Shown here piece after piece: positions 20,748-32,512 of a DNA stretch of 64,000 nucleotides. Position 1 is the stretch's first letter; each line of letters opens with the position of its first letter. A program made the translations under genes and the position numbers. Below the pieces are notes generated by a model. The model saw nothing but the letters and a program-made list of their open reading frames with translations. It was not told the DNA's origin and searched no databases. Source of the stretch: Anolis sagrei (Eukaryota > Chordata > Lepidosauria > Squamata > Anolidae); NCBI RefSeq assembly GCF_037176765.1, contig NC_090028.1:20905234-20969233 (forward strand). The letters are read 5' to 3'.

Positions 20748-21305
20748 AATTTATTTAATTTATTTATTTCGGGTACTTTTACCCCGCCCTTCTCAACCCC
20801 CGAGGGGGGACTTGGGGCAGCTTACAAAAAAGGCACAATTCGATGCCTATACAAATTACACATAATGTAAAAAACCATAGTTAAAACAATTATCACAGTT
20901 AAAACAATCAGTATATAACATCATATAAAAACTATTCTCATGCTCAGCGTTTCGTTTTTCAGAGTTCCATAGTTCTATTCCATTGATCATTTCCTAATCA
21001 TTGTCAAAGTCCTTTCTTTATCTGCCCGATTGTCCGAATGCCTGGTCCCAAATCCATGTTTTCAGTTTTTTCCTAAAGGAAAGGAGCGATGTTGCAGATC
21101 TAATTTCCCCGGGGAGTGAATTCCACAGGTGGGGGGCCACCACCGAGAAGGCCCTGCTCCTTGTCCCCGCCAATCTCACTTGTGATAGAGGCGGGGTCGA
21201 GAGCAGGGCCTCTCCAGAAGATCTTAGACTCCGGAGTGGGACGTAGAGGGAGATCCGTTTGGACAGATACACTGGGCCGGAACCATATAGGGTTTTGTAG
21301 GTCAA
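20748..21305 (-). mobile_element. L2-like LINE ORF2 C-terminus and 3' end
   Basis: It has the same structure as 16929-17495: a TTTA-rich tail, 'cgaggggggacttggggcag', and a minus frame with MTYKTLYGSGPVYLSKRIS, LRSSGEALLS and FSVVAPHLWNSLPGEIRS. It is 5'-truncated. Confidence 0.85.
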
Positions 21306-22540
21306 TCTGCACTCCTCAATGAGGAACAGTTAGTTTTAGAATAGGCTGAGGGAATCTCTTCCCCTGAATGTCAGTTGGAATTATTTATTTGTTCCCCCTT
21401 TCTCTTTCTGCTCACCCTGATTTGTGAAGTAGAATAGATACTCTTCAGGTTGCATGCCTTTGTTTAAGACTTCCATCTTTGCATTCTGACCTTTCTCTAC
21501 TCTGTGTTAGCAGAGATTTGGTGTTTGGAGGTTTTCCCTCTTGTTTTGGAACATAGACGTTATGGAGTTAGAAGCTTAGACCCAATTCTTTCCTATCAAG
21601 GAATGTAGTTCTTATTTGTAACTAAACCTTTTTGGTAACTTTAAAGATTGAACTCTGCATCTTTGCCTGCTAAGCTCAAAAGTCTTCTGTAGCCACACAA
21701 AGAATCACCTTTCTGCTTTCTGTGAGCTGACTGCTCAATTAAGTATCCTGTTTGTATTTTTGGATGCTCAGCTATTTTGGAGAATTCCCTAATATCTTTA
21801 AACTCAGCTCACGATTCCCAGATTCGCCTCTCTGTAGGCTGAAATGCCCAGCATTCAGAGGTGGGTATGTTGCTATGTGTTGTTGTTTATTACTTTGCTC
21901 TTTAGCGCCCCTATTGCATCACTCCTACAGGGAGATTATCAATCACTTGGTGGAATTGTTTTACTCCCCTTTGCCTGACTGATTACACCGAAGAGTGTTA
22001 ATGTGACAAAGAAAGGTCACAGGCTGCTCTCAGCGACAGCCCTCAGCTTCTCTCTCAGCAAAGGAACATCCTTGTCAGTTGGAATTAGTCAAGGCCACTC
22101 GTCAAGGAGGCGAAGGGCTCCCTTGAAGCAACAGACGTGGCACCCGGCCAAGCTGCTCACTTCAGCGGACAGGGTCTATTTGGCTTGGATCAACACATCC
22201 CTCCTTCGTGCGCCTCTTCACAAGGGAGCACAATGGATAGCCTGTTATCTGCTGTTTAAGCCCAATGCAGAACAGTCAGATCTCAGAGGAAAGATCTCTG
22301 TCTGTATATACAGCCTGTCTTTTCTCTAGTAACATCAAATTAGTGTACACCTGTCTCCTCTTTTTTTGAAACTAGTCCTTATTTTTTAATTGTAATGCTT
22401 TCAAAGTTGAATAAAAACTGAACAAGTATCAGTAGCCATGAATGTTGAATATTGGTTAGAAAAAATAATAAAAGAGATTAGAATAAAGAGGAGAGATTAT
22501 AAGAGAAAGTATCCGAGTGAGAGAATCTCCCTGCCTGCCT
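21306..22540. other. Unassigned; possible degraded LTR
   Basis: No host exon is seen. A long GC-mixed block ends near an AATAAA (about 22410) and could be the remains of an LTR, but no copy or duplication in the window supports that. Confidence 0.3.
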
Positions 22541-22544
22541 ATAC

Positions 22545-23325
22545 TGTAATGCGCTCTATGTGGGGCTGCCCTTGAAAACGGCTCGGAAATTTCAACTAGT
22601 CCAACGGGCAGAGGTCAGGATGTTAACTGGTGCTCCTTACAGACAGAGGTCAACCCTCCTGTTCAAGGAGCTCCACTGGCCGCCGTTCATTTTCCGGTCC
22701 CAATTCAAGGTGCAGGTGCTCACCTACACAGCCCTTAACGGTTTGGGACCTGCCTACCTGCGTGACCACATCTCCGTCTATGAACCCGCACGCTCTCTTC
22801 GTTCATCCGGAGAGACCCTGCTCACGATCCCACCTGCGTCACAAGCGCGACTGGTGGGGACGAGGGACAGGACCTTCTCTGTGGTAGCCCCCCAACTCTG
22901 GAACTCTTTCCCCAGGGACATCAGACAAGCCCCTACGTTGGCAGTCTTTAGGAAGAGCCTGAAGACCTGGCTATTCCGGTGTGCCTTTCCAGAATAGGAA
23001 AACCCCAGCAACACGTCCCAAAAGCACTTTATTAGAGATTAAGATTGTCTGCACATTGCACCTCTCCAAAAATCCTTATATATCATTCAGCATACTCAGC
23101 ACTTTTTAATCTGTACCCATTACATTTGCCCGGCCTAGTTTTTATTGTATCACGGCGTGTTGTTTTATTGGTTACTGTTATTGCTTTAATGTTTTTGATT
23201 TGCTTTTGGTTTATATGTAATTGTTATATTGTTGTTTTATTATGGCCTTGGCCTTTGTAAGCCGCATCGAGTCCTTCAGGAGATGCTAGCGGGGTACAAA
23301 AAAAGTAATAATAATAATAATAATA
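22545..23325 (+). mobile_element. L2-like LINE ORF2 C-terminus and 3' end
   Basis: A long open frame gives KTARKFQLVQRAEVRMLTGA, LFKELHWPPFIFRSQF, LTYTALNGLGPAYLRDHIS, VGTRDRTFSVVAPQLWNSFP and FRKSLKTWLF. The 3' UTR then ends in 'taagccgcatcgagtccttc' and (ATA)n. It is 5'-truncated and the 145-codon frame is still open. Confidence 0.9.
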
Positions 23326-23355
23326 CCACTAAATAGGGGCATGCCTACTGAGAGC

Positions 23356-23475
23356 TAAGAAAAGTTAGAATTTTGGATTACAACACCCAGAATTCCCTAG
23401 CCAGCAAGAACAATCCCTACATTAGTCAGGGGATTCTGGGAGTTGTAATCCAACATGAATTTGGCTCCTCTTAGG
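23356..23475. mobile_element. Short palindromic MITE
   Basis: 'ggattacaacacccagaatt' is mirrored by 'attctgggagttgtaatcc' about 60 bp later, with 'gctaagaaaa' and 'ctcctcttagg' outside. Confidence 0.55.
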
Positions 23476-24041
23476 AGTTAAGAATACATTGCAACATTTT
23501 CTTTTAAAGGCTGGTTTGTTCTATATTTGCTGCTTGGAGCTCACCTACAGGAAACTCTTACCAGCAAATGGCAAACTCCTTGGCTGCTTATTTTGGTAGT
23601 AAGTGTGTCATCCTCTAGTTTCAGACTTCAGTTATTTTTAACCCAGGTCTTTGATTCTAGCTTGTTTATGTATGTATTTATTTATAGCACATTGATCCAG
23701 ATGATATGTTGTGACTGTGTCAGAATTTGGGAAGTCTCCTGGCTGATGCCTTGGAATTTTCGGCAGCAGATTCATAAGTGACACTGGACGTGATCACTCA
23801 TCAGTCCTGATTGAATTTCAGATTTGGAACCACTTCGGAAGATGAGCTCAGCACTGGGTCTTTCCACCCTCTCATTTTTTTGTATACAATTTTAGAGCCG
23901 ATAGCAGAATAGACAGCGGCTCTGCCTTAAGGATGGACAAAATGCAAAGCAGGTTATCATTAAGACTACTTACATTGCATTCTAGATTAGACAAGAATGT
24001 GAATGAAGATCCAGTCTTCAGCTTGTCCTCTCTCTGCAAAT
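23476..24041. other. No gene seen; unassigned sequence
   Basis: No recognisable coding frame or repeat family. Confidence 0.6.
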
Positions 24042-24685
24042 ACTGTATATACTCGAGTATAAGCCTAGTTTTTCAGCCCCTTTTTTAGGTTGAAAAAAAT
24101 CCCTTTGGCTTATACTCGAATTATTTATTATTTTACTCTGCTATTAGTATTATTTTTATTACATTTATTATTTTACTCTATTATTATTATTATTATTATT
24201 GTTATTACAATTACATTATTTTACTGTATTACTACTTTTATTACATTTGTTATTTTACTCTATTATTACATTTACATTATTTTACTCTATTATATTTATT
24301 GCATTTATTGTTTTACTCTATTATTGTTATTATTACATTTATTACTTTATTATTATTACTATTATTGTTATTAAATTTCCATTGTTTATTATTATTATTA
24401 TTACATGTTATTACATTTATTATTTTATTCTATCATTATAGGTAATAGGTAAGCACATTTACATTGATGGAGGTTAGAATAATGGTTGAATCAGAGTTGG
24501 GCAGTCTTATCTTAAATTACAGTTTTGTGTAAATACTCAAAAACATATAATCTATTGATGATTACCAGTAGCAGCTACATTTCCCACCTTCGGCTTATAC
24601 TCCAGTCAATACGTTTTTCCAGTTTTTTGTGGTAAAATTAGGTTCCTCGGCTTATATTCGGGTCAGCTTATACTTGAGTATATAC
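24042..24685. mobile_element. Second TIR element with TTA-rich interior
   Basis: It shares both ends (TATATACTCGAGTATAAGCC and 'cttatacttgagtatata') and the sub-terminal block 'ttcccagttttttgtg' with 7575-8612. Its ATT array is shorter (about 24120-24440). Array length therefore varies between copies. Confidence 0.7.
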
Positions 24686-24777
24686 AGGTAAATCCAGCTC
24701 TCCTGCGATAGGTATTTCCACCACCACCATGACATCATTTAGGGGTTTTCCTATCTTTCCTGCGGATTTTTCCCTAC

Positions 24778-25638
24778 TGTTCTGGAACGGCTGTTCCAGG
24801 GGCTCCAATTTTGTGTTTTGCACTGAGTGTTTGTTTATTGTCCTAAGTTGCAGGGACTTTGCAGATAGGTGGCTTCCTTTGGCTGCATTCATAGGGCAAG
24901 CCACCTGTCAATAATAGTTAAGATCCCTGGTCCCGCCCCTCTCTGGGTTTTTTGGAGGGAAGGGGCCATTTTCCAGGCAATCACTCACAAGGAAGCCAGC
25001 CTATAGAACTCAAATCAGTTTGTCCCGTAGAAAAGGCTTCATTCCTCAAAACCTTCTGGGGAAATAGAAACAGCGACCTGGGGTCCATCTAGTGACCATC
25101 CGGGGTCCAAACTGACTATCAAGTTCCAGGGAAACGGAAGGAAAAGGTCCCGAAGGCTCTGGCTGAGAGCTCACAGCCTCTCAGCCTCACAGCACCAGAG
25201 GGGGAAGCCAGCCCTGAAGTTTCCACAGGACAGCATTACAGAACAACGGAACTCCAGCTGCTATATCTTCAAACCTCAGCCGGTAAGGTCTGCTCGATAC
25301 CCAGATGCACGTGGATTTCGGTAGCAGCACCCACACCGACTAGGCATAGATAGAAAGCGGCCTGGGAGGGATTATAAAGAGTTCTTCCTTATGCTGAGAT
25401 AGTACAGTCAAACCAAGTTAGTGCCAGTCTCTTAAAGACTTAAATAGTAAAGCCTTGAAGTTTTGTTTGAAGATTTGTTCCTTAATAAAGACTTTGTTGT
25501 ACTTTTATAGACTCTAAAGCCCATTACTTTTGGAAGTCTCTAACAATCTCTCTTTGGGCACCCCGGCTTCCCACTGGGTTTAAAGTGTGCGTCCTGTAGA
25601 ATAAAGACATTGTGTACAGGCCCAGTGGCGACAGAACA
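24778..25638 (+). mobile_element. Solo LTR, family shared with 33354 and 38056
   Basis: It begins TGTTCTGGAACGGCTGTTCC and ends ...GGCGACAGAACA. Landmarks shared with the sister LTRs are 'ttgcactg', 'cccgcccc', the AATAAA with 'gaactttgtt'-type text, and a GC-rich R/U5-like segment with a second AATAAA before the end. The 5-bp flanks do not match clearly (CCTAC, ATACT). It is an old solo LTR fossil. Confidence 0.7.
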
Positions 25639-25974
25639 ATACTCTAAAGCATGTTAATGCTTTCCATAAAGGTTTCTTACATGTTGAAGTTATAGGCAAT
25701 AAGAGGTACAACCTAAATGTTACTGGTATTTTTGTTCCCCTCCTTTTCCCTCTGAGCTCAACTTCTGGAAGGCATCTCCCCAGGAATGCTTCTCATACTG
25801 AATTTTTGGAAGTGATAGCATTTTCTGGGATCAGGAGTGCAGGACTCCCATAAAAATAGAAAAGCCAAGAACTAAAAAAAATGCCCAAGAGAACACTTTT
25901 GTAAGTTCTCCAACATGAATCCATGGTCTACTCCGCCAGAAGCTATCCATAGAATCCCCCTTGTGAATGTAGAG

Positions 25975-26109
25975 CAGTGGTTCTCAATCTGGGGTCCCCA
26001 GATGTTTATGGCCTACAACTCCAAGAAATCCTAGCCAGTTTACCAACTGTTAGGATTTCTGGGAGTTGAAGGCCAAAAACATCTGGGGATCCCAGGTTGA
26101 GAACCACTG
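25975..26109. mobile_element. Palindromic hAT MITE, 135 bp
   Basis: CAGTGGTTCTCAATCTGGGG...CAGGTTGAGAACCACTG, with perfect duplications ATGTAGAG at 25967-25974 and 26110-26117. Confidence 0.9.
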
Positions 26110-26334
26110 ATGTAGAGATTACTAGATTATTATTCTCTTCAGGAATCTCTAGATCAGTGTGACTGAAGATGAACATGAATCAACAGTGTAATGTAGCTTT
26201 AAAAAGCCAATGCAATTCTAGACTACATCAATAGGAGTATAGTGTTTAGAGGTGGCAGGAAGTCATAGTCCCACTCTATTCTGATTTGATCAGATCTCAC
26301 CAGGAATAACACTATATCCACTTGTGAGAAAAGC

Positions 26335-27500
26335 AATTCAGAAAGGAGATGGACAAGCTTGAACGTTTCCAAAGAAGGACCACCAAAATGAACCAAAGGT
26401 TTGGAACAGTTTAAGAAGCTGTGCATGTTCAGCTTGGAGAAAAGGCTGAGGGAATATGAGGACCACGTTTAAATATTTGAAAGGAGGTCACATTGAGGAG
26501 GTGGCAAGCTTGTTTTCTGTTGCTCTGAAGACTAGGACACAGGAGCAATGGATTCAAATTGCAAGACAAAAGATTATAGCTAAATGTTAGGAATAACTTC
26601 CTGATGGTAAGAACTGTTTGGCAATGGAATATGCTGCCTCAGAGCGTAATGGAGTCTCCTTCTTTGGAATCTGGGTGGCCATCCATCAAGGGTGCTTTGA
26701 TTGTGTATATCTGCATGGCAGGAGGTTAGATTGGATGGCCCTTATGACCTCTTCCAACTATGATTCTTTGTATTGCTAGTTGTCCGTAATGGTTGACTAC
26801 ACAGCCACACTGTGGGGTTTAGAGATTCCTGGAGAGAACATTTTAATCAGTTCCATTAATAATTAAATCTGAGGACAAACTCCAGAGGACAGGATCAGAA
26901 TTCAAAATGACCGTAACAGATTAGAGAGCTAAACCAAAACTAACAAAATGAATTTCAACAAGGACCAATGTAAGATGCTACACTTCAACAGAAAAAAAAA
27001 TGAAGTGCAGAGATACAGAATGGGTGATGCCTGGCTCAACATCAACATGTGAAAAAGATATTGGAGTCTTAGTGGACAACAAGCTGAACATGAGCCAACA
27101 ATGTGATGCAGCAGGTAAAAAGGTCAATGGGACTTTATGCTGTCTAGTTTCAAGATCAAGGGAAGTCTTGGTGCCCCTCTATTCAGACCTCACCTGGAAT
27201 ATTGTGCCTAATTCAATAAGGATCCGAATCAGCTGCGTGGACGCAGGAAATACCACAGGTGTGAATTTCACAGTTGACCACTTCAAGAAACATGAGCTTT
27301 TGGAAGACCTTCCTGACCATAAGAAGAGCTGTTCAGCAGTGGAACTCTCTGCTTTGGGGTGTGGTGGAAGCTTCTTCTTCGGAAGCTTTTTAAACAAAGG
27401 CTGGATGGCCATCTGTTGATTGTGCTTTTCCTGCATGACGGGGGGTTGGACTAGATGGTCCACGTGGTCTCTTCCAACTCATATTATTCTGTGATTCTAG
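26335..27500 (+). mobile_element. Two old CR1 LINE 3' fragments in tandem
   Basis: 26335-26775 and 26862-27500 each show decayed CR1 C-terminal text: 'gaggaggtggcaagcttgtt', a diverged 'tggaaccctctgc'-like segment, and ends 'ggatggccc...ttccaacta' and 'ggttggactagatgg...ctgtgattcta'. The second also retains [19 protein letters not shown]. Both are older than the copies at 19519 and 56360. Confidence 0.75.
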
Positions 27501-28049
27501 GCTGTGCAGAGGCACTTTTTTAGACTCTCTGTCACCAGAGGTCTTGGATCCAACCTGTTGACTATAGATACACATTTCAAGCCTGGGGAATCATGGAGCC
27601 CTCTAGATATTCTTGGACACTAAATCCTATCAGCCTCTGACAGAATGGCCGGTGAGGGGTATAGTTGCTCATCAACACATTGAAGCCCTTTGATCTCCCA
27701 ACCCACCTAGTCTATTTTCTCTTTAGATAGGAATCGAAAGCTTCCAGTCATTATGGTGAGTCAACCCAGGATGTGTCCAACTTTGCTATCTGCCTCCTGT
27801 GTTGTCAAATCCAATCCTGAACCATTATGATCAAATGTAATGCTTCCCTTCAGGGTTTTATTATCCATGTACTCCAATGGTTATGCCAGCAAATATCTGT
27901 TCAGTATTCTCATATGTCAGTCGCGATGAAAGAGACTTTCCAATATCCACTAACTTTTAAAAATACAACACAATGTAAGGACTTTGATATTTATAAACAG
28001 TTTTCAGGAAATATTTTGAAAAGGGTGCCATATAACAGGATATAAATAA
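27501..28049. other. No gene seen; unassigned sequence
   Basis: No conserved frame or repeat family is recognised. Confidence 0.6.
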
Positions 28050-28376
28050 AGGTAAAGGTTTTCCTCTGACATTAAGTCCAGTTGTGTCCAACTCCGGGGG
28101 TTGGTGCTTATCCATTTCTAAGCCAAAGAGTCGGCATTGTCCATAGACACCTCCAAGGTCATATGGCCGGCATGACTGTATGGAGCACTGTTAGCTTCCC
28201 GCTGGAGCGGTATCGATTGATCTCATATTTACATGTTTTCAAACTGGTCGGTTGGCAGAAGCTGGGGCTAACAACTGCAGGAGCTCACCCCACTCCCGGG
28301 ATTTAAACCGGTGACCTTTCAGTCGGGAAGTTCAGCAGCTCAGCCACTTAACCCACTGCGCCACTGAGGGCTCCTA
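28050..28376 (-). mobile_element. Sauria-type SINE (BovB-tailed)
   Basis: Read in reverse it runs from a tRNA-like head ('gagccctcagtggcgcagtg') through 'catgtaaatatgagatcaat' to the BovB-like end 'aggaaaacctttaccttta'. It is full length. Confidence 0.85.
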
Positions 28377-28737
28377 ATAACAGGATATAGGATGGGGAAA
28401 ATTAGGTACTGCTTTTATCAGTATGACACATCACTTGAATTTCTCAATGTAAACATAGAGCATAATCTGATCACGGGATTGGGGTTGGGGAGCTCCTTTT
28501 TGGACTCAATTATCAAAACAGCCATTCTTCCAAGCTTGCATAATTTTCTCTGCTGTTTTAAATAAGGATTGGATCTCATTACTGAGAGAAAAGAGGAATA
28601 CAAATGAATTAAGTAAATATATGAATACATTTAAAGCTTTGCTTCAAGCAGCAAAATGTCATGCCTCAGGCAGAATTTCATAAGGATGCAGTGCATTGTC
28701 ATTCCCTTTACTCAGGTTTTGATGGGAGGAGAATATG

Positions 28738-28806
28738 TGGAAATCAGTGGGTTAGACCGTTATGCCGGCAGAAATGCTGACCAATAGGTCAGCAGTTTGA
28801 ATCCGG
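28738..28806 (+). mobile_element. ACA-SINE2-like head fragment
   Basis: Only the tRNA-like head is left ('cagtgggttagaccgttatg', 'cagtttgaatccggg'). The LTR-like unit that follows seems to truncate it. Confidence 0.6.
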
Positions 28807-28815
28807 GTAGAATAG

Positions 28816-29825
28816 GTTGAACTTTGTAGTGAATCTTACCTTGTAGGCCTGAAAGGAAGCCTGGATAACAGTATGGCAGTCCTCTATTTTGGGAGTGTAA
28901 GCCAGGGAAACAGCCATCTTGAGTGGGGAGAGTTAGAAGATGGGAGAAGTTTGGAGTCTCCAAGGATTGGCCAGAGCACATGGGAGGAGCCAAGTCTTAG
29001 GAAGGAAAAGATTTCAGCTTCTGTGAGAGTTGAGAACTGGGAGCTGGTGTGCGAAGAAGGATTTTTTGAAACTGGGTTTTCAGGGAAAGAGTGTCTGTGT
29101 TAGACAGTGCTGTGAGCTGACAGGAAAAGGTCAGACAGCAATCTGATTTATTGTGGGAGTTAGCACAAGAGATTAGCTCTCTAGGCTGGTTTTTTTTTTG
29201 TAGTGTCGGGAGCAACTTGAAAAACTGCAAGTCACTTCTGGTGTGAGAGAATTGGCCGTCTGCAAGGACGTTGCCCAGGGGATGCCCAGATGATTTGATG
29301 TTTTTATCATCCTTGTGGGAGGCTTCTCTCATGTCCCCGCATGAGGAGCTGGAGCTGCTAGAGGGAGCTTATCCGCCCCTCCCCGGATTTGAACCTGCAA
29401 CCTGTTGGTCTTCAGTCCTGCTGGCACAGGGGTTTTATCCACTGCACCACCGGGGGCTCCTCTAGGCTGGGTTATTTAGCAGGAAGAACTCTAGGGAAGA
29501 GGTAGCTAATAACTCAGGGGACTACCTAGGATAGGTTAGTCAGAACTCATTACTATTTCTCTGAAGTAGAGTGAGGGTTTTTGTTGCTATCAGTCAGAAC
29601 TGTTTGGTTAGCTCCGTCTGTAACTAAGTGAAGAAACTTGTTCAAGCAACCATCAAGCTGAAGTACTTTTGTAACAAGTCATGCTTTTTGTACCTCTCAG
29701 AAGTAGTTCGTTGTCTGTTTTTATAAATAAACCTTGTTCTGTTTTAACTTTCAAAAGATCTCTACTTTGTATCATTCAATCATAAAGCATTTGTGATAGT
29801 TCCAGCATTTTAACATCTTGTTATT
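28816..29825 (+). mobile_element. LTR-like fossil carrying a SINE
   Basis: A GA-rich unit with an AATAAA near 29727 ('taaataaaccttgttctg') ends about 'cttgttattaca'. A SINE sits at 29190-29460. Bounds are approximate and no terminal duplication was fixed. A 143-bp piece of it recurs at 32219-32361. It is an old LTR-type copy. Confidence 0.45.
29190..29460 (-). mobile_element. ACA-SINE2-like SINE in LTR-like unit
   Basis: Full-length reversed SINE, with a poly-T start and the head ending 'ccaccgggggctcc'. The flanking duplication TCTAGGCTGG lies at 29180-29189 and 29461-29470. Confidence 0.9.
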
Positions 29826-30239
29826 ACAGAAAAGCCTCTTATCAAACAGTTGTTTGGGAACCAAGGGAAAAAGCAGTGTTGGCAGGAGTGGGAAAAGTTT
29901 ACCTCAAATACTCATTTTAAAATCCTAAAACTACTTAGGTTGGTGGCAGCTTTAATCCGCAAGAAAGCTTAAAGACAAGCAGTGATCACTCTACCAATAC
30001 ACATATCTAACATCATCTCACTACCATATTGGAGGCACAGGGGTGGGATCTTTGAAGAAAGGAAAATATCTGGGGAAGATCCATCCTGCCCAGACATAAT
30101 ACTAATAAGCCTCCAGCCTCGCATCACTGGCTGTGATATAATCTTTTACAGTGGTGTTCAGATGTGGGATTGATATATAGTATATACATTATAATTGGTG
30201 GCACGCTGCGTGATTTATAATAATAGTATATCACGATCT
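29826..30239. other. No gene seen; unassigned sequence
   Basis: No conserved frame or repeat family is recognised. Confidence 0.6.
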
Positions 30240-30412
30240 TTTATAAACTCCCTCTGTCAGCTCTAACTCCCCATGTGGGGTCATGAGAGAAGCCTCTCAC
30301 AAGGATAGTAAAACAAACATCTGGGCGTTCCCTGGGCAACGTCATTGCAGATGGCCAATTCTCTCACACCAGAAGCAACTTGCAGTTTCTCAAGTCGCTC
30401 CTGACACGAAGA
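30240..30412 (+). mobile_element. 5'-truncated ACA-SINE2-like SINE
   Basis: It begins in the body at 'ctccctctgtcagctc' and ends 'aagtcgctcctgacacg' with a short (AAG)n tail. Confidence 0.85.
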
Positions 30413-30870
30413 AGAAGAAGAAGAAACCATAGCCATTGCTGTCTAGTCACACATGAAATCAGCATGACTCTTCGCTGGATTTGCTTCGGATTGTAAGTAC
30501 TTGTTGCTGGTGAGGAACCAATGATTAAAAAATCTTCCTTGGTAGAATGGGTCCACTTAAAACAATTTACAACTATGTAGTATTTCATCTGATTTTCCAT
30601 TCTTCCAGGATTGACAGACATTAAATATTTAGGCAACAACAAATAATTCCAGCTTTTTCACACAATGCTGTTTGAATGGATGGCACTTGAATGAGGAGGT
30701 GATGTCTTTCCTCTTAACGGAGCAAGTTAATTTAATAATAGTAGTAACCATTATAATTAGCCTCATGTCATATAGAAAGCAGGTTGAGTTGACTCCTGGA
30801 CCATACCATTTAGGGTGGAGGTAAACAAGCCTATTCCTAAAAGTTTCAATTCATAACATTATATTTGCCC

Positions 30871-31460
30871 TCAAAAGAGAGGTCTTGCATATTTCTTCTT
30901 GATGTGAAATACTGTATCTATTTGCACAATAGTCAGCATTTGCCAATTTGTGAAAAGGAGGTATGACATTTCCTTGCACATACGCAAGACAAAGTGGTGA
31001 AAGCTTTCCACTTTCTCGGTGTAATTATGCTGCTTTTGGCACAGGGTGGTTCTCCTTTGCACAGACAGGTTTTGTTGGTGCATAAACCTTATCATCCAAC
31101 TATGACTTGCCTTCAACCGAATTGGGGGAATGACATGTTTGCGGGCTTCCTCTTGTGCTTTGCTTTGCAACATCTCATAGGATACACAGCAGCCATCACA
31201 TAGGCAAACACCTCCTCATCAACTTGAGGAAACTTGCCTGTTTTGGGACTAAATGCACACCAAGTAAGGGTGATTTTCTCAAACTTGTATTTCACTTGAC
31301 ACCAGTCACACACTAACTTCCCATTTAGAGAACTGCTGCAGTTCTTGGAAGAGATGGCTTGGAACTGGATGGGCAACCAAGCAAGTGAGTGTGTAGTTGA
31401 ATGAGTATGTAGGAAGGTGGTTTTCAGCACCCACTCTCCCACCCACTCATCACTCACTCA
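30871..31460 (-). mobile_element. Pogo/Tigger-like transposase fragment
   Basis: The minus-strand pieces read FSPKTGKFPQVDEEVFAYV and, in another frame, KASHSWMIRFMHQQNLSVQR, RTTLCQKQHNYTEKVESFHH. This is the order of the CENP-B-type helix-turn-helix region of pogo-like transposases (K..G..P.LEE.., ...S.GW..RF..R..LS.RR.T...Q). At least one frame shift separates the two pieces and no DDE domain is clear. It is a decayed DNA transposon, not a host gene. Confidence 0.7.
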
Positions 31461-31562
31461 CTTGCTCATGCACTCACTCATTCACTCACGCATCCATTCT
31501 CAGACCATCCCCTTTCAGAAATACTGCTTGAAGTGGATGGGTGACTGAGTGAGTGTCTAGCT

Positions 31563-31678
31563 CAGGCATGGGCAAACTTTGGCCCTCCAGATGTTTTGGA
31601 CTTCAACTCTACTGGCTGTTGGGAATTATGGGAGCTGAAGTCCAAAACACCTGGAGGGCTAAAGTTTGCCCATGCCTG
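31563..31678. mobile_element. Palindromic hAT MITE, 116 bp
   Basis: CAGGCATGGGCAAACTTTGG...AAAGTTTGCCCATGCCTG. The flanks are GTCTAGCT (31555-31562) and ATCTAGCT (31679-31686), 7 of 8. Simple CTCA- and GGCT-rich runs lie on both sides. Confidence 0.9.
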
Positions 31679-31958
31679 ATCTAGCTGGCTGGCTGGCTGG
31701 CCGGGTGGGTGGATTGGTGGCCAAGTGAATGAATGAGTGAAGAAAGCATGTAAGTTTTTGGTTGGGCGAGTGGATGGATTGGTAAATCAGGGGTGCAACC
31801 ATTAATGAAGGAAACAAAAATACCATTTTGGAACCCCCAAAAAGGGGGATATGACTATTATGTGATTACAAGTATTATACGATGTTTGAAATTTTGAAGC
31901 ACAAAATACTTATGTAAGTTCCCTTCAAAAGTCATTAGACAATTTTGTCCAATTTTTT

Positions 31959-32361
31959 TTTTTTGGTCAAGAGCGATGAGAAACTGCAAGTTGTTTCTGG
32001 TGTGAGAGAATTGGCTGTCTGCAAGGACATTGCCCAGGAGATGCCCAGATGATTTGATGTTTTTATCATCCTTGTGGGAGGCTTTCTCATGTCCCCGCAT
32101 GAAAAGCTGGAGCTGATAGAGGGAGCTTATCCGCCTCTCCCCGGATTTGAACCTGCAACCTGTCAGTCTTCAGTCCTGCTGGCACAGGGGTTTTATCCAC
32201 TGCACCACTAGGGGCTCCTCTAGGCTGGGTTATTTAACAGAAAGAACTCTAGGGAAGAGGTAGCTAATAACTCAGGGGACTACCTAGGATAGGTTAGTCA
32301 GAACTCATTACTATTTCTCTGAAGTAGAGTGAGGGTTTTTGTTGCTATCAGTCAGAACTGT
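31959..32361 (-). mobile_element. SINE with 143 bp of attached 5' flank from an LTR-like unit
   Basis: 31959-32218 is a reversed ACA-SINE2-like SINE with a T-rich start. 32219-32361 matches 29461-29605, the sequence that flanks the head of the SINE at 29190-29460. Both SINEs share private differences ('ggttttatccactgcaccac', 'gatttgaacctgcaacctg'), so they are one lineage. On the tail side the flanks are unrelated. Confidence 0.8.
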
Positions 32362-32512
32362 TTTACCATCCTGTGGGAAGCTTCTCTCATGTCCCGCATG
32401 GGAAGCTGGAGCTGACGGACAGGAGCTGACCATGTTCCCTGGATTTGAACCGCTGACCTTTCATCAGCAGTCCTGCCAGCACAAGAGTTTAACCCATTGT
32501 GCCACTGGGCCA
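32362..32512 (-). mobile_element. ACA-SINE2-like head half
   Basis: Reversed SINE from 'accatcctgtgggaagcttc' to the head 'acccattgtgccactgggc'. The tail half is absent at the junction with the neighbouring SINE copy. Confidence 0.75.

Noticed and set aside
30364-30642. A 92-codon minus-strand frame as the DDE half of the pogo-like transposase
   Set aside because: No catalytic motif is visible and the left part is a SINE, so I limited the transposase call to 30871-31460.
31563-31678. Palindrome as a transcription terminator or microRNA hairpin
   Set aside because: It has hAT termini and near-matching 8-bp duplications, so a MITE explains it fully.
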